DNA from: Lepus europaeus
Lineage: Eukaryota > Chordata > Mammalia > Lagomorpha > Leporidae
NCBI RefSeq assembly: GCF_033115175.1
Contig: NC_084839.1
Span: 35,325,501 to 35,389,500, forward strand
Direction: 5' to 3'
Length of the DNA: 64,000 nt
Part shown: positions 47,566 through 63,030 of the stretch, piece by piece
Layout of the letters: every line of letters begins with the position of its first letter
Position numbering within the stretch: the stretch's first letter is position 1
Notes under the pieces: generated by a model
What the model was told of the DNA's origin: nothing
The model's input: only the letters and a program-made list of their open reading frames with translations
Databases searched by the model: none
Program-made: the position numbers and the translations under genes

Positions 47566-48837
47566 CTAAGAAGAAAAAGGAAAAATATCTTATTAAATTC
47601 TTTAATTCAGAATGATTAAAGCTATTATTCACATTTCCAAAAGATCAAATATCAATTTTAAAATCTAAAATTGTTTTAACACATAGAAAGAATGCCTTGG
47701 ACTTTGTAAGGCACTGCTAGCTTTAGTGCTTCCTAAATTAGTGGCAAAAAGCATTTATATTGAAATACTGTTATCAGCTATGACTTGCCCTCTGCACACT
47801 CTGACCAACTGGCCTTAAACTCATCACTGGTCAGAGAATGTGCAAAGAAGAAAGGCAAAGCCAGAGCATGGAGCCCGGCTCCCCCCTGCTACAAGAATTG
47901 CAGAGCATCACCAGTAATCTCCCTGGTAGACAAAGGCCAAGCAATCCGCCATTACTTTTCCTAACATCCAGATTAGTTATCCAGACTTCTTTAAATCATG
48001 TTAACAAGAGAACACAAGTAGAAATCAGTCATAAAGTAACAGATTAAGTTAACCATAATTTCTAAATTATTTTATTGGCCAGAGGTCTTACTTAGAACTG
48101 CTTAAAAAAAAAAAAAAAGGCTTATCTATAAGCATCTCAAACTATTACTGTTAGTATATGTTTTTTTGTCCTCTTCCCAACCTCACATTCCTTTTAAGTA
48201 TCAGGTGGTCACAATGAGAGTTTAATCCCAAGAGCAGGAAGTCTCCAGTCCCTTACATGAAAGGATACACTTTGCATTCATATTTTCATGAAGTTGAAAC
48301 AAGAGGCATACTGAGTGTGATAATTTCTCCAGGCTTGCCTGCCTCCCTCCTCTCCTAACAGTATTCTCCTAATTGTGGAGAAGGGCTGCCGTCATCAACA
48401 CAAGAGACTTGTGCATAAAGAGGGGGAAACATTTCTTCCCATAATGGAAACAAAACACCACTCACTTCTATAACTGAATTTCATCAAGGTCTGTATTTAA
48501 TTGTAAGAGAGAAAAATTCATTTGCTTGTGTCTTCTGGAAGCAGGTTTTTTTTTCCTGTTTACATTATGGACTAGTAAACTCTAATGATATCTCATTGAG
48601 GGTTGTGAACACCTTTATTTTTGCTAGGCTAAACACTTTGAATCAAAATATTTTAAAAGATATGCATTGCCTTTTATTAGCACGGACTTAGCAAAATCAG
48701 AATGTATTTGGAAAATTTCTATTTAGATTGATTCTAAATATTTTAAAGCTAAAATATTTTAGCTTTAAAATATTTCTAATATATCAACTTTTCTACTAAA
48801 AGGCAAACTCATGGATTTATCACAAAACAAAAATCTT

Positions 48838-49182
48838 GGGGTCAGCACTGCAGCACAACAGGTTAAGTTGCTGCCTGCAAAGCTAGCATCCCATATGAGG
48901 GCTGGTTTTTGTCCTGGCTACTCCACTTTCAGTCCAGCTCCCTGCTTATGTGCCTGGGAAAGCAACAGAGGATGGCCCAAGTACTTGGACCCCTGCCATC
49001 CCCACAGGAAACCCAGATGGAATTCCACGCTCCTGGCTTCAGCCTGGCTCAGCCGTTGCAATTGCTGCCATTTCGGGAGTGACCCAGTGGATGAAGATCA
49101 CTTCCTCTTTCCCTTTCCCTCTCCCTCTCTGTGTTAACTCTGCCTTTCAAAAACTCAGTCAATCAATTCAAAAAACAAAACA
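48838..49182 (+). repeat. Lagomorph C-repeat SINE (older)
   Basis: GGGGTCAGCACTGCAGCACA, CTAGCATCCCATATGAGGGC, AGAGGATGGCCCAAGTACTT and an A-rich end. Confidence 0.88.
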
Positions 49183-49239
49183 AAACCAAAAACCTCTTTC
49201 CAATCTATTGGTATTTGTGGTTACCAAGATAATGAACTA

Positions 49240-49540
49240 GGGGCAGGTGTTTGGCGTAGCAGTTAAGATGCCAGTTGGAACAACGCATTCCATATTGGAG
49301 TGCCTGGGTTTGAATCCTGGCTCTGCTCCCAATTCTAGCTTCTTGTTAATGTGTAACCTGAGAGGCAGCAGGTGATGAACCAAGTAACTGGTTTCTGCCA
49401 CCCATGTGGGAGACCTGGATTGAGCTTCCCAGCTTCTGACTTTGGCCTACCCCAGCCCTGGCCATTGCAGGAAACTGGGGAATAAACCAGTAAATGGGAG
49501 CTCTCTCTGCCTCTCAAATACATACATAAATAATTTTTAA
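49240..49540 (+). repeat. Lagomorph C-repeat SINE (older)
   Basis: GGGGCAGGTGTTTGGCGTAG to CCTCTCAAATACATACATAA. Target-site duplication AAGATAATGAACT (from 49226) versus AAGATAATGAGCT (from 49541). Confidence 0.88.
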
Positions 49541-49663
49541 AAGATAATGAGCTGATTTAAATATCAGACAACCTTGAATGTAAAAATATTACTTTTTTAA
49601 GTTAAACAAAAATATACAGAATAAAAATACATTGGTTTTAAATATTCCTTTCTTTAGCTTTAT

Positions 49664-49967
49664 AGTTTTTTTAATTTTTGTTTGTTTTAATCTACTTGAA
49701 AAGCAGAGTGACAGACAGATAAGATGGAGATCTTCCATCCAATGGGAGATCTGGGCTGGCTAGGCTGAAGCCAGGAGGCAGGACCTCCACCTGGGTCTCC
49801 CACATGGGTGACAGGGCCCAGGCACTTAAGTCATCATCTACTTCCCAGGATGCATTAGCAGGAAGCTGGATTGGAAGCAGAGTATCCAGGTCTTGAATCA
49901 GCACTTCACTTCAATATGGGACTCAGACACCCATATGAGACACCCACTGAGCCACCATGCCTACCCC
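49664..49967 (-). repeat. Lagomorph C-repeat SINE (older)
   Basis: Reverse orientation: a T-rich tail, AATCTACTTGAAAAGCAGAG, GCCACCATGCCTACCCC. The short duplication TAGCTTTAT flanks it (49655-49663 and 49968-49976). Confidence 0.85.
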
Positions 49968-50739
49968 TAGCTTTATTCTTTCTGAAGCTAAAGTGGGTTA
50001 CTGATAAAAGTAATTTAAATACATTTAATCCTTTAATAATTTCCTCTCTGTTGGTATTTTATTGTTTGTCTTCAGTTACAGAGATCCTCAAAAGTTAAAG
50101 ACTAATGTTTCATCCAGAAGAAAAGATTTTAAAACAGAAGGCTGTACAAGATTTTAAAACAGAGATTTTTATCGGTTTCATCACAATCCTCCCTTTCAAG
50201 AATCTTCTTCCTGTTCTGCAAATCTATTTGTAAGGTGAGGCTACTCAAAACAGCACATGTTTAGGAAGCAATAACAGTGGCCACTATGGAGATGCTGAGC
50301 TATTGCTGTTGGAGAGAAAGCCCATCCTCAGTAGAGAGTGCTCTAAGCATCCCGGAACTGTGTTCCAAATTTAGGGTGTGCCCTCCCCCTTAAAAAAGTT
50401 TATTCCAATCTAAAAATTGAAACCAACATCCAGATCCATGTCTAAGTAAAGCTAAAAAGTATGGGATTAGCAAAAGATAATTTTAAGTTGAAAAATGAGA
50501 TACAAACCAGTTCTAAATTAATTAAGGTATGTTTTTAAAAACCCAGTTATTTTTAAAGGCGAACTATTTTAAAGTGGACTTTTCATCTTCTTTTAGAACT
50601 TTGGTAATCGATGGTAATGCTGGGAAAGCCACAATGTGCCTCGGTGCCACATCAGTCAAATGGGATCGCAGTAGTTCTGATGTCTGTTATGTAATGTTCT
50701 CAGAGACCTTTCACATAGTTTATTCCATATGAGGGCAGA

Positions 50740-50830
50740 TGAGAGAAGTAACCAAGACGTATCTAAGGCCACACAGTGGAATGGTAGACATGCATCCTGA
50801 ACCTAGATCATGTAACCCTGATTTGGTGCT
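50740..50830 (-). repeat. MIR fragment
   Basis: AGAAGTAACCAAGACGTATC and AAGGCCACACAGTGGAATGG match the reverse-strand MIR core order, diverged. Confidence 0.5.
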
Positions 50831-53534
50831 TTTTTTCCTACCGTATTACGTAACCTTACTGGATCAAAGGATCACGTAAGGTTTCCAGAACTGTGAGATC
50901 TAAATATAAAGAATTAATCCACGAATTATATGATCATGATAGACATTTACATAAATAATTCAGAATGTAGTTGTACCTATTAATCTTGGCTAAATGTACC
51001 AGAAAGTCACTGAAAAATTATACGTCTAATTATGATTCTATAACTCTTGATAAGCCTTCTTCTAGATTCTAGGAAGTAGCAGTTGTACCTTTCTGTACAC
51101 TGTATTTAGAAGAGGAGTTTGAGAGCTGGCATTAACAATAATCACTGTTGTATTAGGTTCTAAGGTGACTCAAGTTTAAGTTGTTTTTAACTTGACTGGA
51201 AGTAAGAGCAGTCTTGATAAAGAGAAAAATCCAACAGAAAATAAAAATATACCAAGAAAATTTGGCAAAAGTTCAAGTGAGTACTTTGGAAAAATATCTT
51301 AAAGGATGTATATTATAGATTTATGTTTGATATAAAGCAGTGGAAAGCTAATAAAGACATAATACCTGTATTTTAAATTTTACATGAAAAATACATATTA
51401 CAGAAATTATTTTTATTTTTATTGCATTGATTTCTCTATTTCAATGACCATAACATATACCGTGTCATTCTAACCACTGGAGAACTTTATCTTACTGATG
51501 GTGCAAAGAGCTAAGATAATTTGGTAATTTAAAAATATCTCCCAGTAAGGACAAGTTGTATGATTTTGCTAGCAAAGAAAGTACTTACTTTCATTGATCA
51601 GGCAATGATAAAAACTAAGATACACTGCCTTTGTTGGTGTGGAGCACCAATTATCTACATATACTATGAAGTAATGTTTCAGACAAATGGAAGGCAAACT
51701 CATATAAAGGCAAAACCATGCTAAGTTTGATTTAAAACATAAGCATGAGCAAATATTCATAGCAAAAATTTTAAATGGCTTGTTTTGATATCCTCCCTTT
51801 TTGGTTTATCAGCTGCTTATGGAGGTGATTTCACAACCTTCTTTCTCAAAAATGAACCCCGTAACATGGATTTCAGTAGGCAAACAAAAATGTTCTCTGC
51901 AGCGTTTTCTTCCTTAGCAATCCAGGCCACATTACGCTTCTATTTGACTCTTAAATCCCTACACAAAGATTTTCACAATCTTCATTAGCTTCTCTGTTTC
52001 CCTCTCTTGATACAACCTCTCTCAGAAAAAAACCTGCCAACGTCACGTAGTCAGGGTCCAGACAACTTCAAACATGAGCTGTATTACTATCTGCTGGCCT
52101 TCTAGCTGCCTCTCTCATTCACTACATATAAAATCATTCTTTATTTTACTGCACAGTTCTTCAAAATCCAAGGAACGCAGAATATATCTACATTAGTGCT
52201 CAGAATACAGCGTACTAAATTTGAGGAGACAAACCCAATCCTTTTACTTGTGTCCCTATTTTGACTGACATTTGATAAGGTCAATGAGATTTATGAAATA
52301 TTAATTACGTGAAAAAGCTGTTTATGTAAAGAATACCCCTCCCCCAACCACCACAGAGAAACACTGTTAATCAGGATGTGTGCTCATGTGATAGTACTCC
52401 CTTTAATACAGTCATTTAACAAGCTACAAGGAACAATAAACTCCTCAACAAGGACTTATAAACAATCACTTTTGAATTCCTTAAAAAAGGAAACAGACGC
52501 TATGCTGACGCACAACGCTTGTAAAAAAATCAGAGAGTTTAAAAATAGAACAACACTGCCCAACAGATCAAAAATTTTTGAAAAGATCAAAAAAAGTTTA
52601 AACACCCAAACTGAGTTTATGTAGGACACAAACTCAAAAGAAGTCTAATGCAGGTTTTTGAGTATTTCATATACTCAAAAGTAACAAAGACAAAGTAACA
52701 GTAAGTACTTTAAACAGAGTATCCTCTGTAAAAGAAGTTTACTATGGATGTACATCTTTTTCCCATACTTCAATATGAAAAGCTTTATTTTCCACATAAT
52801 GTCAGTTCTGAATTACCACCCTTAGCCAGAAGTCATCTCATGTTTTAAAAATAAACTACCCAGCTGAACACACCACCAACCATTTCTCTACCCACATTGT
52901 TTGGGTTTCAGGGGTTGACCTGTATTTTATTGCCCACAACAACTCTGTGAGGTGAAATCCTACTCTCAACATCTTTTCTTTGTGCACATTGTTCTCTGCT
53001 TGCACTACTCTAAGGAAGAACTCTCTTCCTACTGCTACTAGATGCAGAATGAACTGTCCACCAGGATAACGATCCCTCCAGCATTTTGGATGACTCTCAA
53101 AGTTCTGATGCAGTTAGTGTATTACTGTATGTCCACAAACACTGAATCTGAAAAGACAAGTTATAAATTAGGTCCCACATAAGATCCTGTTGCAGTCTTT
53201 TAGGCGAGAGTTCACTACTTTCTAACTTACCTAAATTTAATTTTTCCAGAAAGCTTTCTTTTTATGGAATTGCACAAAAGGACTAATGATTGGGCTTTGT
53301 CAAAAAATAAAATGTTAACCAATATCTAACTATACACTAAAATTGAACTTTATCTATAGTCAGAATTACCCAAAACCTCTTTCAGTAAGAAAGAAAAAAT
53401 TACACTGACTGTACCTTCATAGACTTGTATTTTCCCAGAAACAAACTAGCCAAACCAAGTAATTCGCTTACTTTTTATTATTCAACACACATAATAAAAA
53501 ACTGTATCATATTCTAATAATGAAGAAAATTCAC

Positions 53535-53720
53535 CTCATATGAGTCAGTGTCACATGGTTAAAGTATACTGAGTCAGGAAACTGAACTTCCAGTCCTCCT
53601 TCTGTAATTAACTGTGATGACATGATTTCTGGAAAATCAGATAAACTTCAGGGGCCTTGAGTTTTTAGGTGTAAAGTGAGGGCTTGGACATCACCTCTAG
53701 CACTAGAGAGCAACAGCTCC
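53535..53720 (+). repeat. MIR-like fragment
   Basis: GAACTTCCAGTCCTCCTTCTG, a GGGGCCTTGAGTTTTTAGG phrase and GTGAGGGCTTGGAC resemble a diverged plus-strand MIR. Confidence 0.4.
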
Positions 53721-54267
53721 ATTCTGTAAATTACTGTTAAAATGCTTGAAGAATGGAATTGGCTAAAGCCAAGTGAAGTATGAGTTAAGTTCGATTAAAC
53801 AAGTTTCTCTTGTTTTTTTTTTTTTTTTTCCTGAATGTCTGACCAGCCTATAATAATCTAACAGATGTCTTTAAGTGGTATCATATTATTAATTATCATG
53901 TACTACATATAATGTCTTTTACTATAATTCTACATAATAAAAGTATTCAAGTTAAATTTAGCTTTTTGTTTCAGTGTAAGCCACAACTTGTATTGTATGT
54001 TATTCAATAAAAATACCTGCTAACTAACTAACCAAACCAAAAATCCTTTTTTTCTTTGGGGAGGCTGAAGAAAGGTGAGAGAAGAGCAGACCAACCATTC
54101 TTAAAACAAATAACTGGATCTGTGGTCACTGTAGTGAGGATTCAAAGTTCATTTCAGCTAGAAGAGACCTTAAAGATAACTGCTTTCATGCTTTACAAGC
54201 TCATAGATGTACTATTAAAAACACATTCTAAATTACCAGTAGTAAATTCAGTAAAGACCTTATAGTC

Positions 54268-54600
54268 GCCGGCGCCGTGGCTTAACAGGCTAATCCTCCG
54301 CCTTGTGGCGCCGGCACACTGGGTTCTAGTCCCGGTTGGGGCACCGGATTCTATCCTGGTTGCCTCTCTTCCAGGCCAGCTCTCTGCTATGGCCCGGGAA
54401 GGCAGTGGAGGATGGCCCAAGTCCTTGGGCCCTGCACCCGCATGGGAGACCAGGACAAGCACCTGGCTCTTGGCTTCGGTTCAGCGAGATGCGCTGGCCG
54501 CAGCGGCCATTGGAGGGTGAACCAATGGCAAAAAGGAAGACCTTTCTCTCTCTCTCTCTCACTATCCACTCTGCCTGTCAAAAAAAAAAAAAAAAAAAAA
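54268..54600 (+). repeat. Lagomorph C-repeat SINE (youngest-looking copy)
   Basis: Near-consensus from GCCGGCGCCGTGGCTTAACA through TCCGCCTTGTGGCGCCGGCA to a CT-rich stretch and an uninterrupted A-tail of about 22 bases. A perfect 15-bp target-site duplication, AAAGACCTTATAGTC, lies at 54253-54267 and 54601-54615. Confidence 0.96.
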
Positions 54601-57245
54601 AAAGACCTTATAGTCACCCAAATATGCTACTACTTAACTATGCTACTACTTTGTGCGTACCATAAACCACAACCCATGAAAACTACTTGGAGATTCTAGT
54701 TACACCAATTAACATATTTATGACATAAAATATTCAACTAAACTTTAAAAGAAGCAGAACAGAAAACATGTCAAAATGGCAAAAAACAAAAACCTTAGCC
54801 ATAGCACTTCTAAAACCAACACTGGCATTTTATGTCTCAAGAAATTACTGGAAGGAATTTTTTTTAAGAAAACTTTAACTTAAGGGGAAAATAGTCTCAT
54901 CCATTTAAATTTCAATATATTTAACTTTGGCAAAATACTATGAACCTAGAAACATGTTATATTAATTATAAGTAAAACCATTCAAATATTATTCTATTCA
55001 AAGGCTAAAATCTAATATAAAAAAGAGCAATTGTCAGAAGTAACCAATAGAGCCATTACAAATTACTGTGTCTCTAGACTTGGGCTAGTATTGTACACAT
55101 TAAGAAAAGAAGACTGCCAATACTATATAAATGCTATCAGTTTTTTCAAGTTAGGTTCCTTTTAAAGTTTCATCCAAAATTTCATTATTTTCAATCAAAA
55201 ATAAATAAAATGTACAGTTGCTAGAAAAGAAATATTTGATTGTGGTTCTGTAAGTGCTTATTAATACCCATTAATTAATTCAGTGAAATACAGCATTTAA
55301 AGAAAACTTTCATAATTAACAACCAAGCCTTACAGAAACAATGAGGTTAAATGTTTTAGAATTTAAAGGTGTTTTCCAATCAAAATACCACTGACTTGAT
55401 AGTAAACATAAATAAGTCATCTTCAATGGTTGCCACTTACATTGGTCTATACAAAAATAAATACATAAACTATCTTCAAACATATATAAAAATGTAAGGA
55501 TTTTACTTTAATTGGTCCAAGAAACTGAACAAAAGTATTTAGGGTGAAATGAATAGTTGAGAATTCTTATATTTTAAAACTTCTGTGAATTCTCTAGAGA
55601 CTTTAAAAACAGGATAATATGGCAAGAAGAGCAATTTTAACTTTCATAACCTTAAAAATGCCTTAAGAGGTAGCAATGAAATAAATATTTTGTGGACCCA
55701 AATTTTGGGTCATTTAATAAACATTTTTATAGTTGTGTTTATATATTACAAAGAATACATAGAAGGTTGGTGATGATCAACTAAAGAGGTAGTTCAGAAT
55801 AACTACTGTGAATTGTACCCCTTAAAAACAGCTTTCTTTGTAAAAAAGATAATAATCTGTTCATGGAAAGTGTTAGCTGGTTATTTCACTTTCCTGTGCT
55901 TTATTATTAAAAATTTTTGGCCAGTAAAATGAATATTTTGGATACAGAAGTTTCTAGATGAAAAGTAATGGCAAAATTGGCATCCCAGACTAAACTGTCA
56001 AAACATTTAACATATGTCACGGCTACTGCCTTCTACAACCAAATGGTATGTGCTGAGAATCCAAATTGCTTTTAAAATTAGCCTGTGGGAAATACTTTAT
56101 TTTTTTTTTTAAACTATAAAAAAGGCCAGCAAAATAACTAGAGGCCAAATACAAACTGAAACTGAAACAAACCAAACACTTGCATATTTTTCTAGAGATA
56201 TGCAGAGATAATGAAATGATTTGTTTATAACGTACTCTGAAATCACTGATTAAAAAAATACTATTTCAACTTAATTTCATTTCTTGCAATGCACCCTGAT
56301 AGTTCCTAGGCAATTTAAGTAGTTCTGATTATACATTTAATAAATTGAACAGATTAACACTGTTGACTACTATTCCTCTTTACTAAAGCAAGTTAGTAAG
56401 AACAGTTTCGAGAGACATCTGAAAATCCATTTTTAGGATTTTAAAAATAGAAGAAAAATTTCCCTAGAAACACACATTCCTTAGAAATAGTGAATATATT
56501 TAAATAGGAATATATTTAAACAGAGAATGGGCATGGAGATTAACTTTTACATTCAAATACTAAGAACAGCATTTATAGGAGCTACATTTGATTTTAAATC
56601 ATATTCTGTGAAAATAAGTTTGCACTTATATTGACAAAGAACTTTGATATCCAGTATTTCATTTATTCTTTCTAAAAACGGTGTAAATTCTGAGATTAGA
56701 AGCCAGGGGTCTGAGACATTAAGGGGCTGTGATCAAGCACTAAATTCAGTGCTCTTTTCAAAACACCACAGTGCTACACTATTTTACAATTTTCAAACTC
56801 GCTGCTTTGTAGAGAAGTTGAAGGCCAGAGAACAGCCTGTCATTAGAAGCAATAAAATTACTTAGAAAAACGAATCATTACATTTGTTCTTTATCTCGTC
56901 TTGATTCTGCCTAGAGCGATCATCCTAGATGGTTTAGACAAGTTTGTCTTAAAAACTGCCCTGCTAAGCTGAAACTGTTTTCTTTAGTAAGCTATTAAAA
57001 TAAAAAGGAAAACCCAAAACAAAACAAAACAAAAAAACCCCAAACACACCTACAACTAAACTAACAATATAAATGGCTTCCTGGATTGCTGAATTTAATA
57101 GGTTTAGGAATGGAAATTTTAAACATCAGTGCTGTGTGGTAAAAATAATGTATGTAGATTTGGTAGAAAAAGTAAAATTTCGAAGAAATAAAAAATGGAG
57201 GTATTTTTCATCATGCAGAGGCCTTTGGTGGTTGTTAGTTTTCTA

Positions 57246-58938
<1,693 letters not shown>

Positions 58939-59349
58939 TTAAAATAGTGAGGCCATTCTACTTAAGAATAAAAATAACATTTTTCCAGGTTTTTCTACTA
59001 CAACAATTTTAAATGTGTCATAAAAGGTGTTTCTTCTTTATTACTATCTGTATTAACAAGTAACCAATTTTTCCAAATTTGAAAAAAGTCCACAAGAGTA
59101 GGGGTGTTAGAAGATGGTCTGTATCTATGAGAAGTAGTAATGTGCAATATCTCAAGTTGCATATTATTGAAAAAAAATGAGGCTTATATACCATCTTTTT
59201 AACTATAATAAGACTTAGCACAGCAGTAGGCACACAGATGAGATTATTTAGTGAGTCATTTGGATTAGGGTTTCTGATCCCTGTATTACTCTTGCAGGCA
59301 TGATAAGGCAGATGAACACACAGAGAAGCATGCACTATAATAGAGAGGA

Positions 59350-59560
59350 ATTCAACATAAAAGCTGGGATCACATTTTGACCCTGCCTCTGTGTGACCCT
59401 AGGGCAGGTTTCCTGATCTGAGCCTCACTTTTCCCCTCCCACATGAAGATTATAAAAAACCTGTCCTGCCTGCTTTGTGGGGTTGTAATTAAAAAAAAAA
59501 AATCAAAGTACTTGGAAAATGGTAACACACACAACATAAATATAAGCTGTCTTCTTTGTA
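59350..59560 (+). repeat. MIR SINE
   Basis: GACCCTGCCTCTGTGTGACC, GATCTGAGCCTCACTTTTCC, TTTGTGGGGTTGTAATTAA and AGTACTTGGAAAATGGTAAC, in MIR order. Confidence 0.65.
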
Positions 59561-60449
59561 GTACTACAGAATGAACACTACTAGTGCCATGAAGAACTTT
59601 GTCAGTATCTCCATGTTAAGATTTTTGAGTAAATCTAGGAATACATATATCCATTAAATTCAACCACAAATACTTATGTATACCAGAAAGTCTGTAGTTA
59701 ACAAGAACTAAGATATCAATAACTACTAATTGCCAATACAAAAAAATGACTATAATCCAAACAAGCAATTGACCGAGGTATGACCAGAGTTAACCTTCTA
59801 AACCTGAGTACCAAAAAGGTAAAGTTAAGAAGTAACATTTTATCAATACCATCTTCATGCAATTAAGATTACCTACTCACTACCATAAAAGAAAATATTC
59901 AAAGTAATTTATAAAGAAGCTTGCTTTTTAAAAAGCTTTATTATTCGTTAGTATATTAGTACTTCAAGGGTTTTATGTTCTTAAGAGGTATTCCTTAAGA
60001 TTCAACAACATATTCCTTGCTGCTTCAATTGATAAAAAGGGTAATAAAAATAGTTTCAAAGGATAAGAGATTTTTAAAAATATCTATATTAAAAATAATC
60101 AAATATCTTCTACTCACTTTGCACTATGGCCAGCTAGATTTAAAGAAAGCCAATGGTCAGGTATTGACAGACTTTTACTTAGTGAACATTACTGGTAGGC
60201 TGAAGGCAGGATTCTGGGTAATCTCTCAGTACTTTCCAACTCTATCATTCTAAACTGTATGCCTCTCACATGCCAGAATTATGGGGGACAAAATGAAACA
60301 AAATAAAATTAACCTAAGCTTAAGCTTCAAAGGCAGCAGAAAACACAGAAAGCAGATAACACACCTATAATATATGTATATATTATAGGAATTATAGATA
60401 AGCTTGTTATGGTGCCAGAAAATACCTTCTTTTTTTTTAAGTCCATGCA

Positions 60450-60602
60450 TAAGAGGGGGTCATCAAAAATTTCATGGAAAAATGATTGAGCAAACCATTC
60501 ACTGATTTAACAAATTTTGGCACCCAAATAAAAATAAATAAATAATTTTTAAAAACATCATTTAATTCCATTTTCCCACTAACCTTTGGAAGTGCCCTTG
60601 TA
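60450..60602. repeat. Mariner-type MITE, second locus
   Basis: The left end GGGTCATCAAAAATTTCATG and right end TTTTCCCACTAACCTTTGGA are near-inverted and resemble the element at 30141-30258. The interior shares CAAATTTTGGCACCC and TTTAATTCCATTTTCC with it. An AAATAAATAAAT run has expanded inside. Confidence 0.65.
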
Positions 60603-60623
60603 TTAAGTAAAAGCAAATTTATA

Positions 60624-60910
60624 GGGCAGGTGTTTGACACAGCAGTTAAAACATGCAAACATACTGCAGTGCTTTGAGTTTGAGTCCTGCTTCCAGCTTC
60701 CTGCTATTGCACATCCTGGGAGGCAGCAGGTATTTAGGTCCCTGCCACCTACATGGGAGATCTGGACTAAATTCCTAGCTCCTGGCTTTGGTTTGGGACA
60801 GCCTCGACAATTGCAGGTATTTGGGGAGTAAACCACAGGGGAGGAGGTCTCAGTTGTCTGCCTGTCATCCTCTACCTTTCAAATAAATAAATAAATAAAT
60901 ACATTTTTAA
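60624..60910 (+). repeat. Lagomorph C-repeat SINE (older)
   Basis: GGGCAGGTGTTTGACACAGC to AAATAAATAAATAAATACAT. Loose duplication AAGCAAATTTA (60611) and AAGGCAAATTTAA (60911). Confidence 0.87.
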
Positions 60911-60994
60911 AAGGCAAATTTAATAAAAGTGCCACTAAAGAATGAGCTAATTCAAGAGTTTTTGAGAATTTAATCATTCAAAAGCAAAGTCCAG

Positions 60995-61330
60995 GGGCTG
61001 GCATTGTGGGGTAGCAGGTAAAGCCACCTCCTGGGACACCGGCATCCCATATGGGCACCAGTTCGAGTCCTGGCTGCTCCACTTCCAATCCAGCTCCCTG
61101 ATAATGTTCCTGGGAAAGCAGTGGGATATGGCCCAAGTCCTTGGGACCCTGCACCCACGTGAGAGACCCTGAAGATCCTGGCTCCTGGCTTCAGTATGGT
61201 CCAGCCCCAGCTGTTGCGGCCATTTGGAGAGTGAACCAGTGGATGGATCTCTGCTCTCTGTCTCTCTCTCTCTCTGTAACTCTGTCTTTCAAATAATTAA
61301 AATAAATCTCACATTAAAAAAAAAAAAAAA
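60995..61330 (+). repeat. Lagomorph C-repeat SINE
   Basis: GGGCTGGCATTGTGGGGTAG, CACCGGCATCCCATATGGGC, a CT-rich segment and a long A-tail. The perfect 12-bp target-site duplication AGCAAAGTCCAG lies at 60983-60994 and 61331-61342. Confidence 0.94.
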
Positions 61331-61419
61331 AGCAAAGTCCAGAAATATTCAAGGCAATATATCAGTCTTAAAGAATTGACACTAATATATGGCAGGATAT
61401 TGAAACTTTAATATTTAAA

Positions 61420-61722
61420 ATTTTTTTAAATGTATCTATTTGAAAAGAAGTGAAGAAAGAGAGAGAAACAGAGTTCTCCCATCCACTGGTTTAACTTCCA
61501 AATGCCCACAACAACCAGGCTGGGCTAGGATAAAGCTAGAAGGCTGGAACTCAATCCAGGCTTCCTACATGAGTGGCAGGAACCCATGTTCTTGAGCCAT
61601 CACCTGTGCATCCCAGGGTGAACATGAGCTGGAAGCTGGACCACAGGGTGGAGCTGGGACTCCAAAACCAGGCACTCTAATCTAAGATGCAGGCAGTGTC
61701 TTAACTGCTATACCAGATGCCT
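61420..61722 (-). repeat. Lagomorph C-repeat SINE (older)
   Basis: Reverse orientation: TTTTTTTAAATGTATCTATT, TGAGCCATCACCTGTGCATC, TTAACTGCTATACCAGATGC. Confidence 0.85.
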
Positions 61723-62744
61723 TTTTTCCTTGAAATTTTTAAATGTTAATCCAGGTAAATATACCTATTGTCACACAAATACACAATTCTAGTATACATA
61801 TAAACATTGTAAAAGAAAAATTCATTTAGACATGGATTTGATTTTCTATTTTAAGTTTGAGTCATTTATCTACAATCTACCTGTAGCTGTTTTGCCTACA
61901 GAATATACTAGTAAAGACATTGCTAATATTTTTAAAATTACAAATCCAAAGTACATTTCAAACTTGTAAACTTTTCTGATAAAATAATTTTAAAATGTTA
62001 TTTTTATAGCATTAGGCAAGCATTTTTAAATAAACTTCAGTATAATTTATTACAATGAACTTGTCAGTATTCTTTGTTTCTTTTACTTAACACGGCTGAT
62101 TTACACTAAGCACTGGTATAGAATAATTCAAGCTAACTTCCATCAAAGGGGTGACTTAGGGGCTACAATAGTAGCACTTAGTAAGTAAATGAGACTGAAC
62201 AGAGCAGTGTCCTCTTATTACAAAAGTGATATTCAATATATAATTTCTATATGTTCCTACTGAACATTGTATAATAGCAATAATTTTATAAGTGCAATGT
62301 ATTTAAATGATTTAAAAATTAGTACATCCCAAGATTATACAGCTTTATATGAGATTATATTTAAACTCATCTAGGGAATCATATCCTAAAGCACAGTGAA
62401 AACTTAGATGTTCTATAGAGACCATAAAATTTATCTTTTTACAATAAAGGAGCCACTTTCACCAGTGCCTGTGTTCTTGGTCCCTGAGAAATAAGCAGAT
62501 GGGCAGTAGTCAATACGGTGTAAAGCATATACAATACACATATGCAGTGTGCAAAATCTCTCTCCTAGAAAATCCTGGAAGATATTTAGGATTAAATTTA
62601 AGGAGCTGTCAAAGGAAAAAGGTATCCAAGGGAAGAATAAAACTCAAGATTGTTTTATATTAAAAAGAAATTGTTGTATCTGATGCATTTTGAGTTCAAT
62701 TCATTTACAAATACATTATGTCTTCCCTTTCTTTAAAAAAGGGA

Positions 62745-63030
62745 CCACCTTGAGGCTAGCACTTAGTCTAGCAGTTAAGACATTGGTTAAGACACCATGA
62801 TCCTGTATCTGGAGTACCTGTGTTTGAGTCCTGGCTCTAGCTCCAGACTACAGCTTCCTGCTAATGCGAGGCAACAGTGATTGCTCAGGTAATTGGTTCC
62901 CTGCTACCATGTGGGAAACCTGGATTGAACTTCTAGCAGGTTGTTGGGGGAATCTGGGGACTGACACAGCAGATGGAAGCTCACTTGAGTATGTGCTTGC
63001 TCTTTCTCTGCCTCTCAAATAAATAAAAGG
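62745..63030 (+). repeat. Lagomorph C-repeat SINE (older)
   Basis: GAGGCTAGCACTTAGTCTAG to GCCTCTCAAATAAATAAAAG. Target-site duplication AAAAAAGGGA lies at 62735-62744 and 63031-63040. Confidence 0.87.
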
